From: Bradyrhizobium sp. CB82
GTDB taxonomy: Bacteria; Pseudomonadota; Alphaproteobacteria; Rhizobiales; Xanthobacteraceae
Reading direction: 5' to 3'
Length of the DNA stretch: 64,000 nucleotides
Assembly (NCBI RefSeq): GCF_029714405.1
Contig: NZ_CP121650.1
Coordinates: 124,001-188,000, forward strand
Position 1 is the stretch's first letter. Each line of letters opens with the position of its first letter. Both the position numbers and the translations under genes were made by a program. The notes below the pieces were generated by a model. The model did not search any database, was not told the origin of the DNA, and saw only the letters and a list, made by a program, of their open reading frames with translations. Positions 26,481 through 36,595 of this stretch are shown here, in pieces.

Positions 26481-28931
26481 ATGAACGAAGCCGAACACAA
26501 GCAGGCCGACGCAGCTGCTAAGCCCTCCGGATGCGGTTGTTCGGCCAAGGCTGCCCCGCCGGCGGAAAAGCCCGCGGCATCATCGTGCTGCGGCGGCCAT
26601 GGCGATCACGCCGGTCACGATCATCGCCATCACGCTGCGTCCAGCGACAAGGTCCGCGATCCCGTCTGCGGCATGATGGTCGATCCCGCAACATCAAGGC
26701 ATCGCTTCGAACATCACGGCGAGACCTTCCATTTCTGCTCCGCCGGTTGCCGCACCAAATTCGCGGCCGACCCCGCCAGGTATCTCGTCAACAAGACGCC
26801 CGAGCCCGCGATGCCCGCGGGCACCATCTACACCTGTCCGATGCATCCGGAGATCCGCCAGGTCGGTCCCGGAAGCTGCCCGATCTGCGGCATGGCGCTG
26901 GAGCCGGAGGTGGCGAGCCTCGACACCGGCCCCAATCGCGAGCTCGCCGACATGACGCAGCGGTTCTGGATCGGCGGCGCGCTGGCATTGCCGCCGGTCG
27001 TGCTCGAAATGGGCGGCCATCTCGCCGGCCCGCACAACTGGGTCGATCCGACGCTATCGAACTGGATCCAGCTCGTGTTCGCAACACCCGTCGTGCTGTG
27101 GGCCGGCTGGCCGTTCTTCGTACGCGGCTGGCAATCGCTCCTCACGCGCAACCTCAACATGTTCACGCTGATCGCGATGGGCACGGGCGTCGCCTACGTC
27201 TACAGCCTGTTCGGCACGCTGGCGCCGCAGAGTTTCCCCGCGAACTTCCGCGGCCACGGTGGTGCGGTCGCGGTCTATTTCGAGGCCGCCGCTGTCATCA
27301 CCGTGCTGGTGCTGCTCGGCCAGGTGCTGGAGCTGCGCGCCCGGGACGCGACATCAGGCGCGATCAAGGCCCTGCTCCAGCTCGCACCAAAGACCGCGCG
27401 GCGCGTCGAGCCTGATGGCAGCGAGCACGAGGTCGAGATCGACACGCTTCATGCCGGCGACCGCTTGCGCGTCCGCCCCGGCGAGAAGGTACCGGTCGAC
27501 GGCCTCCTGCTGGAAGGACGTTCCTCGCTCGATGAATCGCTCGTCACCGGCGAATCCATGCCGGTCACCAAGGAGGTCGGCGCGAAAGTCATCGCTGGCA
27601 CGCTGAACCAGTCCGGCAGCTTCATCATGCGCGCCGAAAAGGTCGGGCGTGAGACGCTGCTGTCGCAGATCGTGCAGATGGTTGCCGACGCCCAGCGTTC
27701 GCGCGCGCCGATCCAGCGTCTCGCCGACCAGGTCGCGGGCTGGTTCGTGCCGACGGTGATCGCCGTCGCCATCATCGCATTCGCCGCGTGGGCCTGGTTC
27801 GGGCCGGAGCCGCGGCTCGCCTTCGGCCTCGTCGCGGCCGTCAGCGTCCTCATCATCGCCTGCCCCTGCGCACTTGGCCTCGCAACCCCGATGTCGATCA
27901 TGGTTGGGGTCGGCCGCGGCGCGCAGGCCGGAGTTCTCATCAAGAACGCCGAAGCGCTCGAGCGGATGGAGAAGATCGACACGCTGGTGGTCGACAAGAC
28001 CGGCACGCTGACCGAAGGCAAGCCGAAGGTGGTGAGGATCGTTCCGGCTCAAGGCTTTGCCGAGGATGACATCCTGCGCCTTGCCGCCAGCGTCGAACGC
28101 GCCAGCGAGCATCCGCTGGCCGATGCGGTTGTGCGGGCGGCGAAGGAGAAGCAGCTCAGCCTCGGCGAGGTCGATCAGTTCGATTCGCCGACCGGCAAGG
28201 GCGCGACCGGCATGGTCGACGGCAAGACCATCGCGCTCGGCAACGCAAAATATTTTGCCGCGATCGGCATCGATACGCGGTCGCTCGATGCGGAGGGAGA
28301 GCGGCTGCGCCAGGACGGCGCGACCGTGATCAACATGGCGGTCGACGGCAGGCTGGCCGGGCTGTTCGCGATCGCCGATCCGGTCAAGGCGTCGACCCCG
28401 CAGGCCCTGAAGGATCTCGCCGCCGAGGGCATCAAGGTCATCATGCTGACCGGCGACAACCGCACCACGGCCGAGGCCGTTGCGCGCAGGCTCGGCATTG
28501 CCGACGTCGAGGCCGAGGTGCTGCCGGATCAGAAGGGCGTGGTGGTGACCAGGCTTCAGACATCGGGCCGTTCCGTCGCGATGGCCGGCGACGGCGTCAA
28601 CGACGCGCCGGCGCTGGCGGCGGCCGAGGTCGGCATCGCCATGGGCACTGGCACGGACGTGGCCATGGAAAGCGCCGGCGTCACCCTGCTCAAGGGTGAT
28701 CTCACGGGAATCGTTCGCGCGCGAAAACTGTCGCAGGCGACGATGCGCAACATCCGGCAAAACCTGTTCTTCGCCTTCATCTACAACGCGGCCGGGATCC
28801 CGATCGCGGCCGGCATCCTCTATCCGGCCTTCGGCATCCTGCTGTCGCCGATCATCGCGGCCGCCGCGATGGCGCTGTCGTCGGTCAGCGTCGTCGGCAA
28901 CGCGCTGAGGCTTCGCGCAACACGGCTGTGA
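26481..28931 (+). CDS. copA: copper-translocating P1B-type ATPase
   Basis: An 816-residue Cu(I) export ATPase. Instead of HMA domains the N-terminus has a Cys/His-rich stretch (residues 15-52, with [21 protein letters not shown]), a YHS domain ([10 protein letters not shown] to about residue 101) and a heavy-metal-binding [20 protein letters not shown] module (118-142). Ion-binding CPC is C461-P-C463, the phosphorylation site DKTGT starts at D505, [10 protein letters not shown] is the P1B HP motif, and GDGVNDAP contains D704 and D708. The ATG at 26481 is preceded by GGAG. Divergent from csoR and controlled by the shared operator. Complete; no frameshift. Confidence 0.95.
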   Translation: MNEAEHKQADAAAKPSGCGCSAKAAPPAEKPAASSCCGGHGDHAGHDHRHHAASSDKVRDPVCGMMVDPATSRHRFEHHGETFHFCSAGCRTKFAADPARYLVNKTPEPAMPAGTIYTCPMHPEIRQVGPGSCPICGMALEPEVASLDTGPNRELADMTQRFWIGGALALPPVVLEMGGHLAGPHNWVDPTLSNWIQLVFATPVVLWAGWPFFVRGWQSLLTRNLNMFTLIAMGTGVAYVYSLFGTLAPQSFPANFRGHGGAVAVYFEAAAVITVLVLLGQVLELRARDATSGAIKALLQLAPKTARRVEPDGSEHEVEIDTLHAGDRLRVRPGEKVPVDGLLLEGRSSLDESLVTGESMPVTKEVGAKVIAGTLNQSGSFIMRAEKVGRETLLSQIVQMVADAQRSRAPIQRLADQVAGWFVPTVIAVAIIAFAAWAWFGPEPRLAFGLVAAVSVLIIACPCALGLATPMSIMVGVGRGAQAGVLIKNAEALERMEKIDTLVVDKTGTLTEGKPKVVRIVPAQGFAEDDILRLAASVERASEHPLADAVVRAAKEKQLSLGEVDQFDSPTGKGATGMVDGKTIALGNAKYFAAIGIDTRSLDAEGERLRQDGATVINMAVDGRLAGLFAIADPVKASTPQALKDLAAEGIKVIMLTGDNRTTAEAVARRLGIADVEAEVLPDQKGVVVTRLQTSGRSVAMAGDGVNDAPALAAAEVGIAMGTGTDVAMESAGVTLLKGDLTGIVRARKLSQATMRNIRQNLFFAFIYNAAGIPIAAGILYPAFGILLSPIIAAAAMALSSVSVVGNALRLRATRL

Positions 28932-28968
28932 TGTGCGCGAAATCCGTCTAGAACGATCATGTTGACGC

Positions 28969-28984
28969 CGCGCGATATCGCGCG
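28969..28984. promoter_or_regulatory. perfect 16-bp palindrome upstream of nikR
   Basis: CGCGCGATATCGCGCG ends 18 bases before the nikR ATG and extends outward with one mismatch to ACG(C/T)CGCGCGAT arms. It does not resemble the E. coli NikR site (GTATGA-N16-TCATAC). It could be an autoregulatory operator or an mRNA hairpin near the ribosome-binding site; the sequence alone does not decide. Confidence 0.5.
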
Positions 28985-29002
28985 ACGTTACGGGGGCGTT
29001 CC

Positions 29003-29443
29003 ATGCAGCGGGTTACGATCACGATCGGGGACGATTTGCTGGCGGAGATCGATGCGGCGGCGCAGGCGCGCGGCTACCAGAACCGCTCGGAGATCATCCG
29101 CGATCTCGCCAGGACGGGGTTGCAGCAGACGGCGGGCGACACCGCGCGAACGGGTCCTTGCGTCGCCGGCCTCGTCTATGTTTACGACCACGCGGCGCGC
29201 GATCTCTCCAAGCGCCTGGTGCAGGAATTCCACGGCCATCACGACCTCGCGCTGGCGACGCTCCACGTCGATCTCGACGACGACAACTGCATGGAAATGA
29301 CGCGGGGATCCGCCGACGAGGTCAAGCATTTCGCCGACCACACCATCGCCGAACGCGGCGTGCGCTACGGCCGCGTCGTGATGATTCCGACGGGCGAGGG
29401 CAAGCAAGCAAGGTCACGCAAGCATGCGCGTAAGCATGGGTAG
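29003..29443 (+). CDS. nikR: NikR-family ribbon-helix-helix metalloregulator with altered nickel site
   Basis: A 146-residue protein: N-terminal ribbon-helix-helix (RVTITIGDDLLAEIDAAAQA, residues 3-40) and C-terminal ACT-like metal domain (CVAGLVYVYDHAARDLSKRL onward). Aligning to E. coli NikR ligands H76, H87, H89 and C95 gives H77, H88, D90 and C96: the third ligand is Asp (TLHVDLDDDNC). The neighbouring His of E. coli (H92) is also Asp. A basic tail follows. It lies 71 bases after copA with no nickel transporter or hydrogenase gene nearby, so the sensed metal and targets are open. GGGGGCG precedes the ATG. Confidence 0.87.
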   Translation: MQRVTITIGDDLLAEIDAAAQARGYQNRSEIIRDLARTGLQQTAGDTARTGPCVAGLVYVYDHAARDLSKRLVQEFHGHHDLALATLHVDLDDDNCMEMTRGSADEVKHFADHTIAERGVRYGRVVMIPTGEGKQARSRKHARKHG

Positions 29444-29465
29444 TTCAGCAACCGCGCAGGCGCTG

Positions 29466-29515
29466 CATCACCCTCTCCCACAAGGGGAGAAGGGAGCGTA
29501 GCGCGCGCCCCTCAC
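29466..29515. repeat. short CTCTCCC palindrome between convergent nikR and trpS
   Basis: CACCCTCTCCCACAAGGGGA followed by GAAGGGAGCG is a degenerate single unit of the CTCTCCC repeat family, placed where nikR and trpS converge. Confidence 0.5.
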
Positions 29516-29538
29516 GCTGTCTTCGGAGCAGGCTCGCA

Positions 29539-30555
29539 TCAGAGGACGAACAACCCCAGGCCTGACTTGATCTCATCCAGCGTCGCCTGCGTGACCTGCT
29601 TCGCGCGTTCGGTTCCTTTGCGCAACTCTGCAAGCACATGGGATTGATCCTGCGCGAGCCGGTGGCGGCGCTCCCGGATCGGCGCGAGCAAGGCTTGCAG
29701 GATGTCCTCAAGGCGCGTCTTGACCTTGACATCGCCGAGGCCCCCTGCCCGATAGCGCGCCTTCAGGTCGTCCACCTCGGCCCGATCCTCGGCGAATGCA
29801 TCGAGATAGATGAAGACGACATTGCCCTCGACCCGTCCGGGGTCGCTGGCCCTGACATGGCCGGGATCGGTGTACATTTTGCGCACGGCCTCGCGAATCT
29901 CATCCGGCGACGCCGACAGGGCGATGCTATTGCCCAGCGACTTGCTCATCTTCGCCCGGCCATCGATACCGGGAAGTCGCCCCGTGGTCGGGATCATTGC
30001 TTCGGCTTCCGGCAGCAGTTTTCGTCCGACCTGGCGGTTGATCCGCCGCACGATCTCATTGGTCTGCTCGATCATCGGCGCCTGGTCCTCGCCCACGGGG
30101 ACGACGCTCGCCCTGAACGCGGTGATATCCGCGGCTTGCGCGACGGGATAGCAGAGGAAGCCGGCCGGGATATCGCGCTCGAAGCCGCGCAGCTGGATTT
30201 CCGCCTTGACCGTCGGGTTGCGCTCCAGCCGCGCCACGGTGACGAAGTTCAGATAGAGCAGCGACAGCTCCGACAATGCCGGCAGCGCCGATTGCAGGCA
30301 GATCGTCGTCTCCGAAGGATCGACGCCGACGGCGAGATAGTCCAGCGCGACCTCGATGACGTTGCGCTTCACCTTGTCGGGATCATCCGCATTGTCGGTC
30401 AGCGCTTGGCTGTCGGCGATGAGGACGTATTGGCAGTGCGACCGCTGCAGCGCGACGCGGTTTCGCAGCGAACCCGCATAGTGCCCGAGATGCAGCGGGC
30501 CGGTGGGGCGATCACCGGTCAGGATGATCGGCTTGTCTTGCGCAGGGGAAAGCAT
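29539..30555 (-). CDS. trpS: tryptophanyl-tRNA synthetase, GDRPTG-type (probable second TrpRS)
   Basis: A 338-residue class I synthetase charging tRNA-Trp. HIGH-type motif HLGHYAG sits at about residues 22-28 and KMSKS begins at K202. The N-terminus [20 protein letters not shown] is of the kind common in Firmicutes, whereas the usual alphaproteobacterial housekeeping enzyme reads FSGVQPTGNLHLGNYLG. This is therefore likely an additional, divergent copy. The ATG at 30555 (GGAG nine bases upstream) is preferred; the longer frame starting at 30741 overlaps the leader region. Upstream is a 16-codon leader peptide with tandem Trp codons, suggesting attenuation by charged tRNA-Trp. Confidence 0.92.
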   Translation of the reverse strand: MLSPAQDKPIILTGDRPTGPLHLGHYAGSLRNRVALQRSHCQYVLIADSQALTDNADDPDKVKRNVIEVALDYLAVGVDPSETTICLQSALPALSELSLLYLNFVTVARLERNPTVKAEIQLRGFERDIPAGFLCYPVAQAADITAFRASVVPVGEDQAPMIEQTNEIVRRINRQVGRKLLPEAEAMIPTTGRLPGIDGRAKMSKSLGNSIALSASPDEIREAVRKMYTDPGHVRASDPGRVEGNVVFIYLDAFAEDRAEVDDLKARYRAGGLGDVKVKTRLEDILQALLAPIRERRHRLAQDQSHVLAELRKGTERAKQVTQATLDEIKSGLGLFVL

Positions 30556-30668
30556 TGACGTCTCCGGGATTGGAGCCGCCGCGCTTCGACAGAGGGTGCG
30601 GGAATGACGACCATGCCGAACGACGGCGGCGATTGGTCGAATGAAAGACATGACGACTCGCCGCTCCT

Positions 30669-30719
30669 TCAGAAGGAGCGCCACCAGGTGCAGATGGAAG
30701 GGATCACCACGTCGATCAT
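30669..30719 (-). promoter_or_regulatory. Trp-Trp leader peptide (attenuator) upstream of trpS
   Basis: On the minus strand an ATG at 30719 encodes [16 protein letters not shown] and stops at 30669. Two adjacent TGG codons sit near its end, and the stop codon lies within the hairpin CGCTCCTT-CTG-AAGGAGCG (30662-30680). This is the layout of ribosome-mediated attenuators for tryptophan genes. The distance to the trpS start is about 113 bases, enough for alternative pairings; GCCGCC near 30630 could pair with GGCGGC near 30577. Near the trpS start, CTCC/GGAG may pair and hide the ribosome site. No classical U-tract terminator is seen, so transcriptional versus translational control is undecided. 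Confidence 0.72.
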
Positions 30720-30797
30720 GACACTCTATTCGCACAACCACGTTGCGTCGACAAGAGGAGGCATCACCGGCGTTCGTTCGCCGTCACTGCAAGAGCG

Positions 30798-31508
30798 TCA
30801 CGACCTCGGCGACGGCTGTGAGCGATGGCCGAAGATCGCCGAGCCCACGCGTATATGCGTGGCGCCGAGCATGATGGCGGTGGCGAAATCCGCGCTCATG
30901 CCCATCGAGAGATTTTTCAATCCGTTGCGCGCGGCGATCTTGGCGGTGAGGGCGAAATGCGCGGCGGGCGGCTCGTTCGCCGGCGGGATGCACATCAGGC
31001 CGGAAATGTTGAGGCCATAGGTGTCGCGGCAGCTCGCGATGAAGGCATCGGCGTCGCCGGGCGCAACGCCGGCCTTCTGCGGCTCCTCGCCGGTGTTGAT
31101 CTGAACGAAGAGCTGCGGGTGCCTGTTCTGGGATTCTATTTCCTTGGCTAACGCTTGGCAAATGCTCGGACGGTCGACCGAATGAATGGCGTCGAACAGC
31201 GCGACCGCCTCTTTCGCCTTGTTCGACTGCAATGGTCCGATGAGATGCAGTGCGATACCGGAGTAACTCGAAATTAACGCCGGCCACTTCGCTTTGGCTT
31301 CCTGCACGCGATTCTCGCCGAATACGCGCTGCCCGGCCGCGATGACCGGTGTAATTGCATCCGCAGCGAACGTCTTCGACACTGCGATCAGCGTCACCGC
31401 AGCGCGGTCGCGCTCCGCGTCCTTGCAGGCACGCGTAATCTCCTGCTCCACGATGGCGAGCGCATTTGGTGAATGCCCGGTTAGCGGCGAGGCGTTGGCT
31501 TCTGTCAT
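30798..31508 (-). CDS. YggS-family pyridoxal-phosphate homeostasis protein
   Basis: A 236-residue single-domain PLP-binding protein (PLPBP/YggS family): PLP lysine K45 in AVSKTF, FGENRVQEAKAKWP, LHLIGPLQSNKAKEA and MGMSADFATAIMLGATHIRVG. It buffers intracellular PLP and influences amino-acid pools; no enzymatic reaction is established for the family. The ATG at 31508 starts MTEANASP; the open frame continues upstream but crosses the region divergent to the cyclase gene. It ends about 240 bases upstream of trpS and points the same way. Confidence 0.92.
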   Translation of the reverse strand: MTEANASPLTGHSPNALAIVEQEITRACKDAERDRAAVTLIAVSKTFAADAITPVIAAGQRVFGENRVQEAKAKWPALISSYSGIALHLIGPLQSNKAKEAVALFDAIHSVDRPSICQALAKEIESQNRHPQLFVQINTGEEPQKAGVAPGDADAFIASCRDTYGLNISGLMCIPPANEPPAAHFALTAKIAARNGLKNLSMGMSADFATAIMLGATHIRVGSAIFGHRSQPSPRS

Positions 31509-31617
31509 GACGTCGCTCGAGGCCCGTGTCTCTACGGAGGTAGTTCCAATTTTACCGAGTTCAACTAAGGCTTCTTGAACCCTTCGAACTATGTTGCGCG
31601 CGGGGTGGGTAGCACAA

Positions 31618-33315
31618 ATGGCCAACGTCAGTCTCAACCGCAAACGCGCGAAACTCAAGCAGGTTCTCGGAATCCGGGCCCGGCTTGCGTTGCTCGCGGT
31701 GATACTGGTGGCGCCCTTGATGCTGGAGCGCATTCGTTCGCTCGAGGACGCGCGCGTCAAGCAGATTGCGCAGGCGACAACCGAGTTCACCGCCATCGCG
31801 AGACATAGCGCCGACGCGCAGCGCGAGGTGATTTCCTCGGTCGAGACCATTCTGAAGTCCGAGGCGTTCATCCGCGCCTCCGCCGGCGGCGTCAGCAAGA
31901 GCTGCGATGTGCTGCGCGCGAGCCTGCCGACCAGCCTGCCCTGGATCCGCACGCTGCTGATCGCCGGCCAGGACGGACGCATCCAGTGCTCGACCAACAA
32001 CATGTATGTCGGCCTCGACTTGAGTGACCGGCCCTATTTCCAGCAGGCGCAGGAGACCGGCCGCTTCGTCCTCTCCGATTTCCTGCTGTCAAGACCCTCG
32101 CAGACGCCGAGCGTGATGGCGGTCTATCCGGTCTCCGCGCTCTCGGGCACCTCCGACGCCGTCGTCCTCGCAGCCGTGAATCTCGACTGGATGTCGAAGA
32201 TCATGAACAATCTGGGCGGACGCTCCGGCATTTCGGCGGTGCTGGTCGACAGCACCGGCACGGTGTTGGCCGCGCCCGCCGATCAGCACAGCGCGGTCGG
32301 ACGCCCGCTCGACAATCTACCGCTGATGTCGGCAATCGCCGACATGGCGCTGCGCTCGGATCAGGACGAGGGATCGCTGTCCTTCATCGCGGTCGACGGC
32401 TCCCGTCGGGCGGTGAGCTACATCCGCATCGCCGGCACCAATGCGCGCCTGATCGCCAGCATCGACGAGGACAAGGTGTCCGCCGCGGTCAGCCGCGACA
32501 TCCGCACCGCCTATCTGCAACTCGCCTTCGTCGTCGTGTTCGTCCTGCTCGGCGCGCTGATCGCAGCCGAAAAACTCGTGATCAGGCCGATCGAGATGCT
32601 TGCCGACATGGCCAAGCGTTTCGGCGAGGGCGACCTCTCGGCGCGCGCCGCGCGCAACCGCCTGCCCGCCGAGTTCGTGCCGCTCGCCCGCGCCTTCAAT
32701 GCGATGGCCGCGCAGCTCGGCCAGCGCGAGCGCGAGCTGATCGCAAGCAACGACCGGCTGACCGTGATGGCCTCGATCGACATGCTGTCGGGCCTTGCCA
32801 ACCGCCGCGGCTTCCAGAGCCGCCTCGATTTCGAGTGGATGCGCGCGCAGCAATATGACAGCAACCTGTCGCTGCTGATGATCGACGTCGACCATTTCAA
32901 GCTCTTCAACGACACCTATGGCCATCTCGAGGGCGACTCCTGCCTGACGAGGATCGGCGAGACGCTGTCGGGGATCGCTGCCGACACCATGGGCTTTGCC
33001 GCGCGCTATGGCGGCGAGGAATTCTGCCTGTTGCTGCCGAATACCGACCTCACGCACGCCGTCGAGATCGGCGAGACCGTGCGCGCTGCAGTGCTGAGGC
33101 TGTGCCTGCCGCACATCACCTCGAGCCACATGATCGTCACCGTCTCGATCGGCGTTGCCGCGGCACAGCCCAACGAGGCCTTGCGTCCGGGCGATCTGAT
33201 CGAAGCGGCCGATGCCGCGCTCTACGCCGCCAAGCATCGCGGCCGCAATACCGTCATCGAGCACGGTTTGGTGCAGGAAAGCGAAGGTGCCGGCGAAATG
33301 GCAATGGCAGGCTGA
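31618..33315 (+). CDS. membrane-bound diguanylate cyclase with periplasmic sensor and HAMP
   Basis: A 565-residue protein: an N-terminal helix at about residues 20-38, a periplasmic Cache-type sensor (about 40-290, DLSDRPYFQQAQETGRFVLS is the characteristic segment), a second helix (about 297-320), a HAMP domain, and a C-terminal GGDEF domain with active site GGEEF at 465-469. It should make cyclic di-GMP in response to a periplasmic ligand. The inhibitory I-site RxxD expected five residues before GGEEF is absent (DTMG there). ATG 31618 is preferred over an ATG 27 bases earlier. Divergent from yggS. Confidence 0.92.
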   Translation: MANVSLNRKRAKLKQVLGIRARLALLAVILVAPLMLERIRSLEDARVKQIAQATTEFTAIARHSADAQREVISSVETILKSEAFIRASAGGVSKSCDVLRASLPTSLPWIRTLLIAGQDGRIQCSTNNMYVGLDLSDRPYFQQAQETGRFVLSDFLLSRPSQTPSVMAVYPVSALSGTSDAVVLAAVNLDWMSKIMNNLGGRSGISAVLVDSTGTVLAAPADQHSAVGRPLDNLPLMSAIADMALRSDQDEGSLSFIAVDGSRRAVSYIRIAGTNARLIASIDEDKVSAAVSRDIRTAYLQLAFVVVFVLLGALIAAEKLVIRPIEMLADMAKRFGEGDLSARAARNRLPAEFVPLARAFNAMAAQLGQRERELIASNDRLTVMASIDMLSGLANRRGFQSRLDFEWMRAQQYDSNLSLLMIDVDHFKLFNDTYGHLEGDSCLTRIGETLSGIAADTMGFAARYGGEEFCLLLPNTDLTHAVEIGETVRAAVLRLCLPHITSSHMIVTVSIGVAAAQPNEALRPGDLIEAADAALYAAKHRGRNTVIEHGLVQESEGAGEMAMAG

Positions 33316-33427
33316 AACAGCCCTGCCAGGGGTGTTTTGAAGGCCTTAGACGTTGACCCCACAGCGGTTTTTGTGGCCTAGTCCGCCGTCTTTACGACGG
33401 CCGAACCTAAGAAAACCCAACGATTCC

Positions 33428-36052
33428 ATGACCTCCGAACGCTATAACGCCCGCGATTCCGAACCGCGCTGGCAAGCCGCCTGGGACGAAAAGGCGATCT
33501 TCGTCTCGAAGAACGACGATTCGCGGCCGAAATACTATGTGCTCGAGATGTTCCCCTACCCGTCCGGGCGCATCCATATCGGCCATGTCCGGAACTATAC
33601 GCTCGGCGACGTGCTGGCCCGCTTCATGCGCGCCAAGGGTTTCAACGTGCTGCACCCGATGGGCTGGGACGCCTTCGGCCTGCCGGCGGAGAACGCCGCG
33701 ATCGAGCGCAAGGTCGCGCCGAAGGCGTGGACCTACGACAACATCGCCGCGATGAAGAAGCAGCTCCGCTCGATCGGGCTGTCGCTGGACTGGAGCCGCG
33801 AGATCGCGACCTGCGATCCCTCCTACTACAAGCACCAGCAGAAGATGTTTTTGGACTTCCTGCAGGCAGGCCTCGCCGAGCGCGAGAAGCGCAAGGTGAA
33901 CTGGGATCCCGTCGACATGACCGTGCTCGCCAACGAGCAGGTGATCGACGGCCGCGGCTGGCGTTCGGGTGCCGTTGTTGAACAACGGGAAATGAACCAG
34001 TGGGTCTTCAAGATCACGAAGTACTCGCAGGAACTCCTGAGCGCGCTGGATACGCTGGACCGCTGGCCCGACAAAGTGCGGCTGATGCAGCGCAACTGGA
34101 TCGGCCGCTCGGAGGGCCTGTTGATCCGCTTCGCGCTGGATCAGGCGACGACGCCCGCCGGCGAGAGCGAGCTGAAGATCTTCACGACGCGCGCCGATAC
34201 GCTGTTCGGCGCAAAATTCATGGCTATCTCGGCCGATCATCCGCTGGCGATCGCGGCGGCTGCCAAGAACCCTGACCTTTCGGAGTTCATCGCCGAGATC
34301 AAGAAGATCGGCACCGCGCAGGAGATCATCGACACCGCCGAGAAGCAGGGCTTTGACACCGGCATCCGCGCGATCCATCCGTTCGATCCTTCCTGGAAGC
34401 TGCCGGTCTATGTCGCGAACTTCGTGCTGATGGAATACGGCACCGGCGCGATCTTCGGCTGCCCCGCGCACGACCAGCGCGACCTCGACTTCGTCAACAA
34501 GTACAACCTCGGCAACACGCCGGTGGTGTGCCCCGAGGGCCAGGATCCGAAATCCTTCGTCATCACCGACACCGCCTACGACGGTGACGGCCGCATGATC
34601 AATTCGCGCTTCCTCGACGGCATGACCATCGACGCGGCAAAGGAAGAGATCGCAAAGCGCCTGGAAAACGAGATGCGCGGCAATGCGCCGGTCGGCGAGC
34701 GTCAGGTGAATTTCCGCCTGCGCGACTGGGGCATTTCGCGGCAGCGCTATTGGGGCTGCCCGATCCCGGTGATCCACTGCCCGAAATGCGACGTCGTGCC
34801 GGTGCCGGATTCAGACCTGCCGGTGAAGCTGCCTGACGACGCGACCTTCGACAGGCCGGGCAACGCGCTCGACCATCATCCGACCTGGAAGCACGTCACC
34901 TGCCCGAAATGCGGCGGCAAGGCCCAACGCGAAACCGACACCATGGACACCTTCGTGGATTCGTCCTGGTACTTTGCGCGCTTCACCGATCCCTGGAACG
35001 AGGCATCGCCGACGACTCCCGCGGTCGCCAACCGGATGCTGCCGGTCGACCAGTATATCGGCGGTGTCGAGCACGCGATCCTGCACCTGCTCTACAGCCG
35101 CTTCTTCACCCGCGCGATGAAGGCGACCAGGCACATCGCGCTGGACGAGCCGTTCGCCGGCATGTTCACACAGGGCATGGTGGTGCACGAGACCTACCAG
35201 AAGGCCGACGGCAGCTATGTGCAGCCGGCCGAGGTGAAGATCGAGACCGGCGGCAATGGCCGCCGCGCCACGCTGCTCACAACCGGCGAGGACATCCAGA
35301 TCGGCGCGATCGAGAAGATGTCGAAGTCGAAGAAGAACACCGTCGACCCCGACGACATCATCGAGACCTACGGCGCCGACGTCGCGCGCTGGTTCATGCT
35401 GTCGGACTCACCGCCCGACCGCGACGTGATCTGGAGCGATGAGCGCGTCCAGGGCGCCTCGCGTTTCGTCCAGCGTTTGTGGCGGCTGGTGAACGAATCC
35501 GCCGAAGCCTCGAGGGGCGCGCCGGCGGCCCGGCCGGCGGACTTTGGCGCCGATGCGCTCGCCCTTCGCAAGGCCGCCCATGGCGCGCTGGACAAGGTCA
35601 CCACGGGCATCGAGCGGCTGCACTTCAACGTCTGCCTCGCCCATATCCGCGAATTCGCCAATAGCCTGTCGGAGGTGCTCCAGCGCTCCGATCAGCCTTC
35701 CGCCGATCTCGGCTGGGCGATCCGGGAGGCCGGGACCATCCTGGTCCAGCTCTTTTCTCCGATGATGCCGCATCTGGCCGAGGAATGCTGGCAGGTGCAG
35801 GGCCAGACCGGGTTCGTTTCGGAGGCCCAATGGCCGCAAATCGAACGCGATTTGCTGGTTGAAGACACCGTGACCCTGGTGGTCCAAGTCAATGGCAGGA
35901 AGCGGGGCGAGGTCACTGTTGCAACAGCGGCCCAGAATCCGGAAATCGAGGCTGCCGTTTTGGCGCTCGATGCGGTAAAACTGGCCTTGGACGGCAAACC
36001 CGTCCGCAAGGTGATCATCGTCCCCAAGAGGATCGTGAATGTTGTCGGCTAG
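33428..36052 (+). CDS. leuS: leucyl-tRNA synthetase
   Basis: An 874-residue class I enzyme: [18 protein letters not shown] carries the HIGH motif, a CP1 editing domain contains [11 protein letters not shown] and the catalytic-pocket [16 protein letters not shown] stretch, and [14 protein letters not shown] is the KMSKS loop. C-terminal anticodon and LeuS-specific domains end with [17 protein letters not shown]. The ATG at 33428 begins [16 protein letters not shown]; upstream frame residues are noise. The lptE start lies 14 bases inside its 3' end, and holA follows, so the three genes form an operon as in other Hyphomicrobiales. Confidence 0.98.
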   Translation: MTSERYNARDSEPRWQAAWDEKAIFVSKNDDSRPKYYVLEMFPYPSGRIHIGHVRNYTLGDVLARFMRAKGFNVLHPMGWDAFGLPAENAAIERKVAPKAWTYDNIAAMKKQLRSIGLSLDWSREIATCDPSYYKHQQKMFLDFLQAGLAEREKRKVNWDPVDMTVLANEQVIDGRGWRSGAVVEQREMNQWVFKITKYSQELLSALDTLDRWPDKVRLMQRNWIGRSEGLLIRFALDQATTPAGESELKIFTTRADTLFGAKFMAISADHPLAIAAAAKNPDLSEFIAEIKKIGTAQEIIDTAEKQGFDTGIRAIHPFDPSWKLPVYVANFVLMEYGTGAIFGCPAHDQRDLDFVNKYNLGNTPVVCPEGQDPKSFVITDTAYDGDGRMINSRFLDGMTIDAAKEEIAKRLENEMRGNAPVGERQVNFRLRDWGISRQRYWGCPIPVIHCPKCDVVPVPDSDLPVKLPDDATFDRPGNALDHHPTWKHVTCPKCGGKAQRETDTMDTFVDSSWYFARFTDPWNEASPTTPAVANRMLPVDQYIGGVEHAILHLLYSRFFTRAMKATRHIALDEPFAGMFTQGMVVHETYQKADGSYVQPAEVKIETGGNGRRATLLTTGEDIQIGAIEKMSKSKKNTVDPDDIIETYGADVARWFMLSDSPPDRDVIWSDERVQGASRFVQRLWRLVNESAEASRGAPAARPADFGADALALRKAAHGALDKVTTGIERLHFNVCLAHIREFANSLSEVLQRSDQPSADLGWAIREAGTILVQLFSPMMPHLAEECWQVQGQTGFVSEAQWPQIERDLLVEDTVTLVVQVNGRKRGEVTVATAAQNPEIEAAVLALDAVKLALDGKPVRKVIIVPKRIVNVVG

Positions 36053-36590
36053 GATCCGCATCGCAGCCCGCCTGCTGGTGGTTGCCGCCCTCGCGGCAAT
36101 GACGGCCGGCTGCTTCCAGCCGATGTATGCCGAGCATACCGACGGCACTCCGGGCTTGCGGGACAAGCTGATGGGGGTGGAAATCCCCCCCGTCGAAAAG
36201 CCCAACGCCTCGCGCGAGGCCCGGGTCGGCGTGGAGATCCGCAACGCCCTCGCCTTCAAGCTTTATGGTACCGCCACTGGCGCGCCGCCAACCCACCGCC
36301 TGGAGCTGCGGTTCTCGACCAGCCGCTCCTCGCTCATTGTCAGCGCCGCGACCGGCCTGCCGACCAGCGAGAATTACGGCATCGACGTTCAGTATAATCT
36401 GATCGACAACGCGACCAACAAGTCGGTGATGACCGGCACCACATTCTCGCGCGTATCCTACGACATCCCGGGCTCCTACCAGCGCTTCTCCCGTCAGCGC
36501 GCCGTTCGCGATGCGGAAGATCGTGCCGCCAACGAGGTCGCCGAGAACATCTCGACCCGGCTCGCCGCGTTCTTCACCGCCGGCACCTGA
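36039..36590 (+). CDS. lptE: LPS-assembly lipoprotein LptE
   Basis: A 183-residue outer-membrane lipoprotein partner of LptD. A signal peptide ends in the lipobox MTAGC (C25 region), followed by [19 protein letters not shown]. The LptE fold includes [18 protein letters not shown] and the C-terminal [17 protein letters not shown] helix. Similarity to E. coli LptE is weak; the assignment relies on lipoprotein character, length, and the leuS-lptE-holA order seen across proteobacteria. It overlaps leuS by 14 bases. It works with the lptCAB genes at the other end of this window. Confidence 0.9.
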   Translation: MLSARIRIAARLLVVAALAAMTAGCFQPMYAEHTDGTPGLRDKLMGVEIPPVEKPNASREARVGVEIRNALAFKLYGTATGAPPTHRLELRFSTSRSSLIVSAATGLPTSENYGIDVQYNLIDNATNKSVMTGTTFSRVSYDIPGSYQRFSRQRAVRDAEDRAANEVAENISTRLAAFFTAGT

Positions 36591-36595
36591 CGTTC

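Noticed and set aside
27354..28760. 468-codon minus-strand frame opposite copA
   Set aside because: The protein is His/Asp/Arg-rich shadow sequence; copA on the plus strand has every P-type ATPase motif intact.
30556..30790. T-box riboswitch upstream of trpS
   Set aside because: No T-box core sequence or specifier-loop layout could be found; the Trp-codon leader peptide explains the region better.
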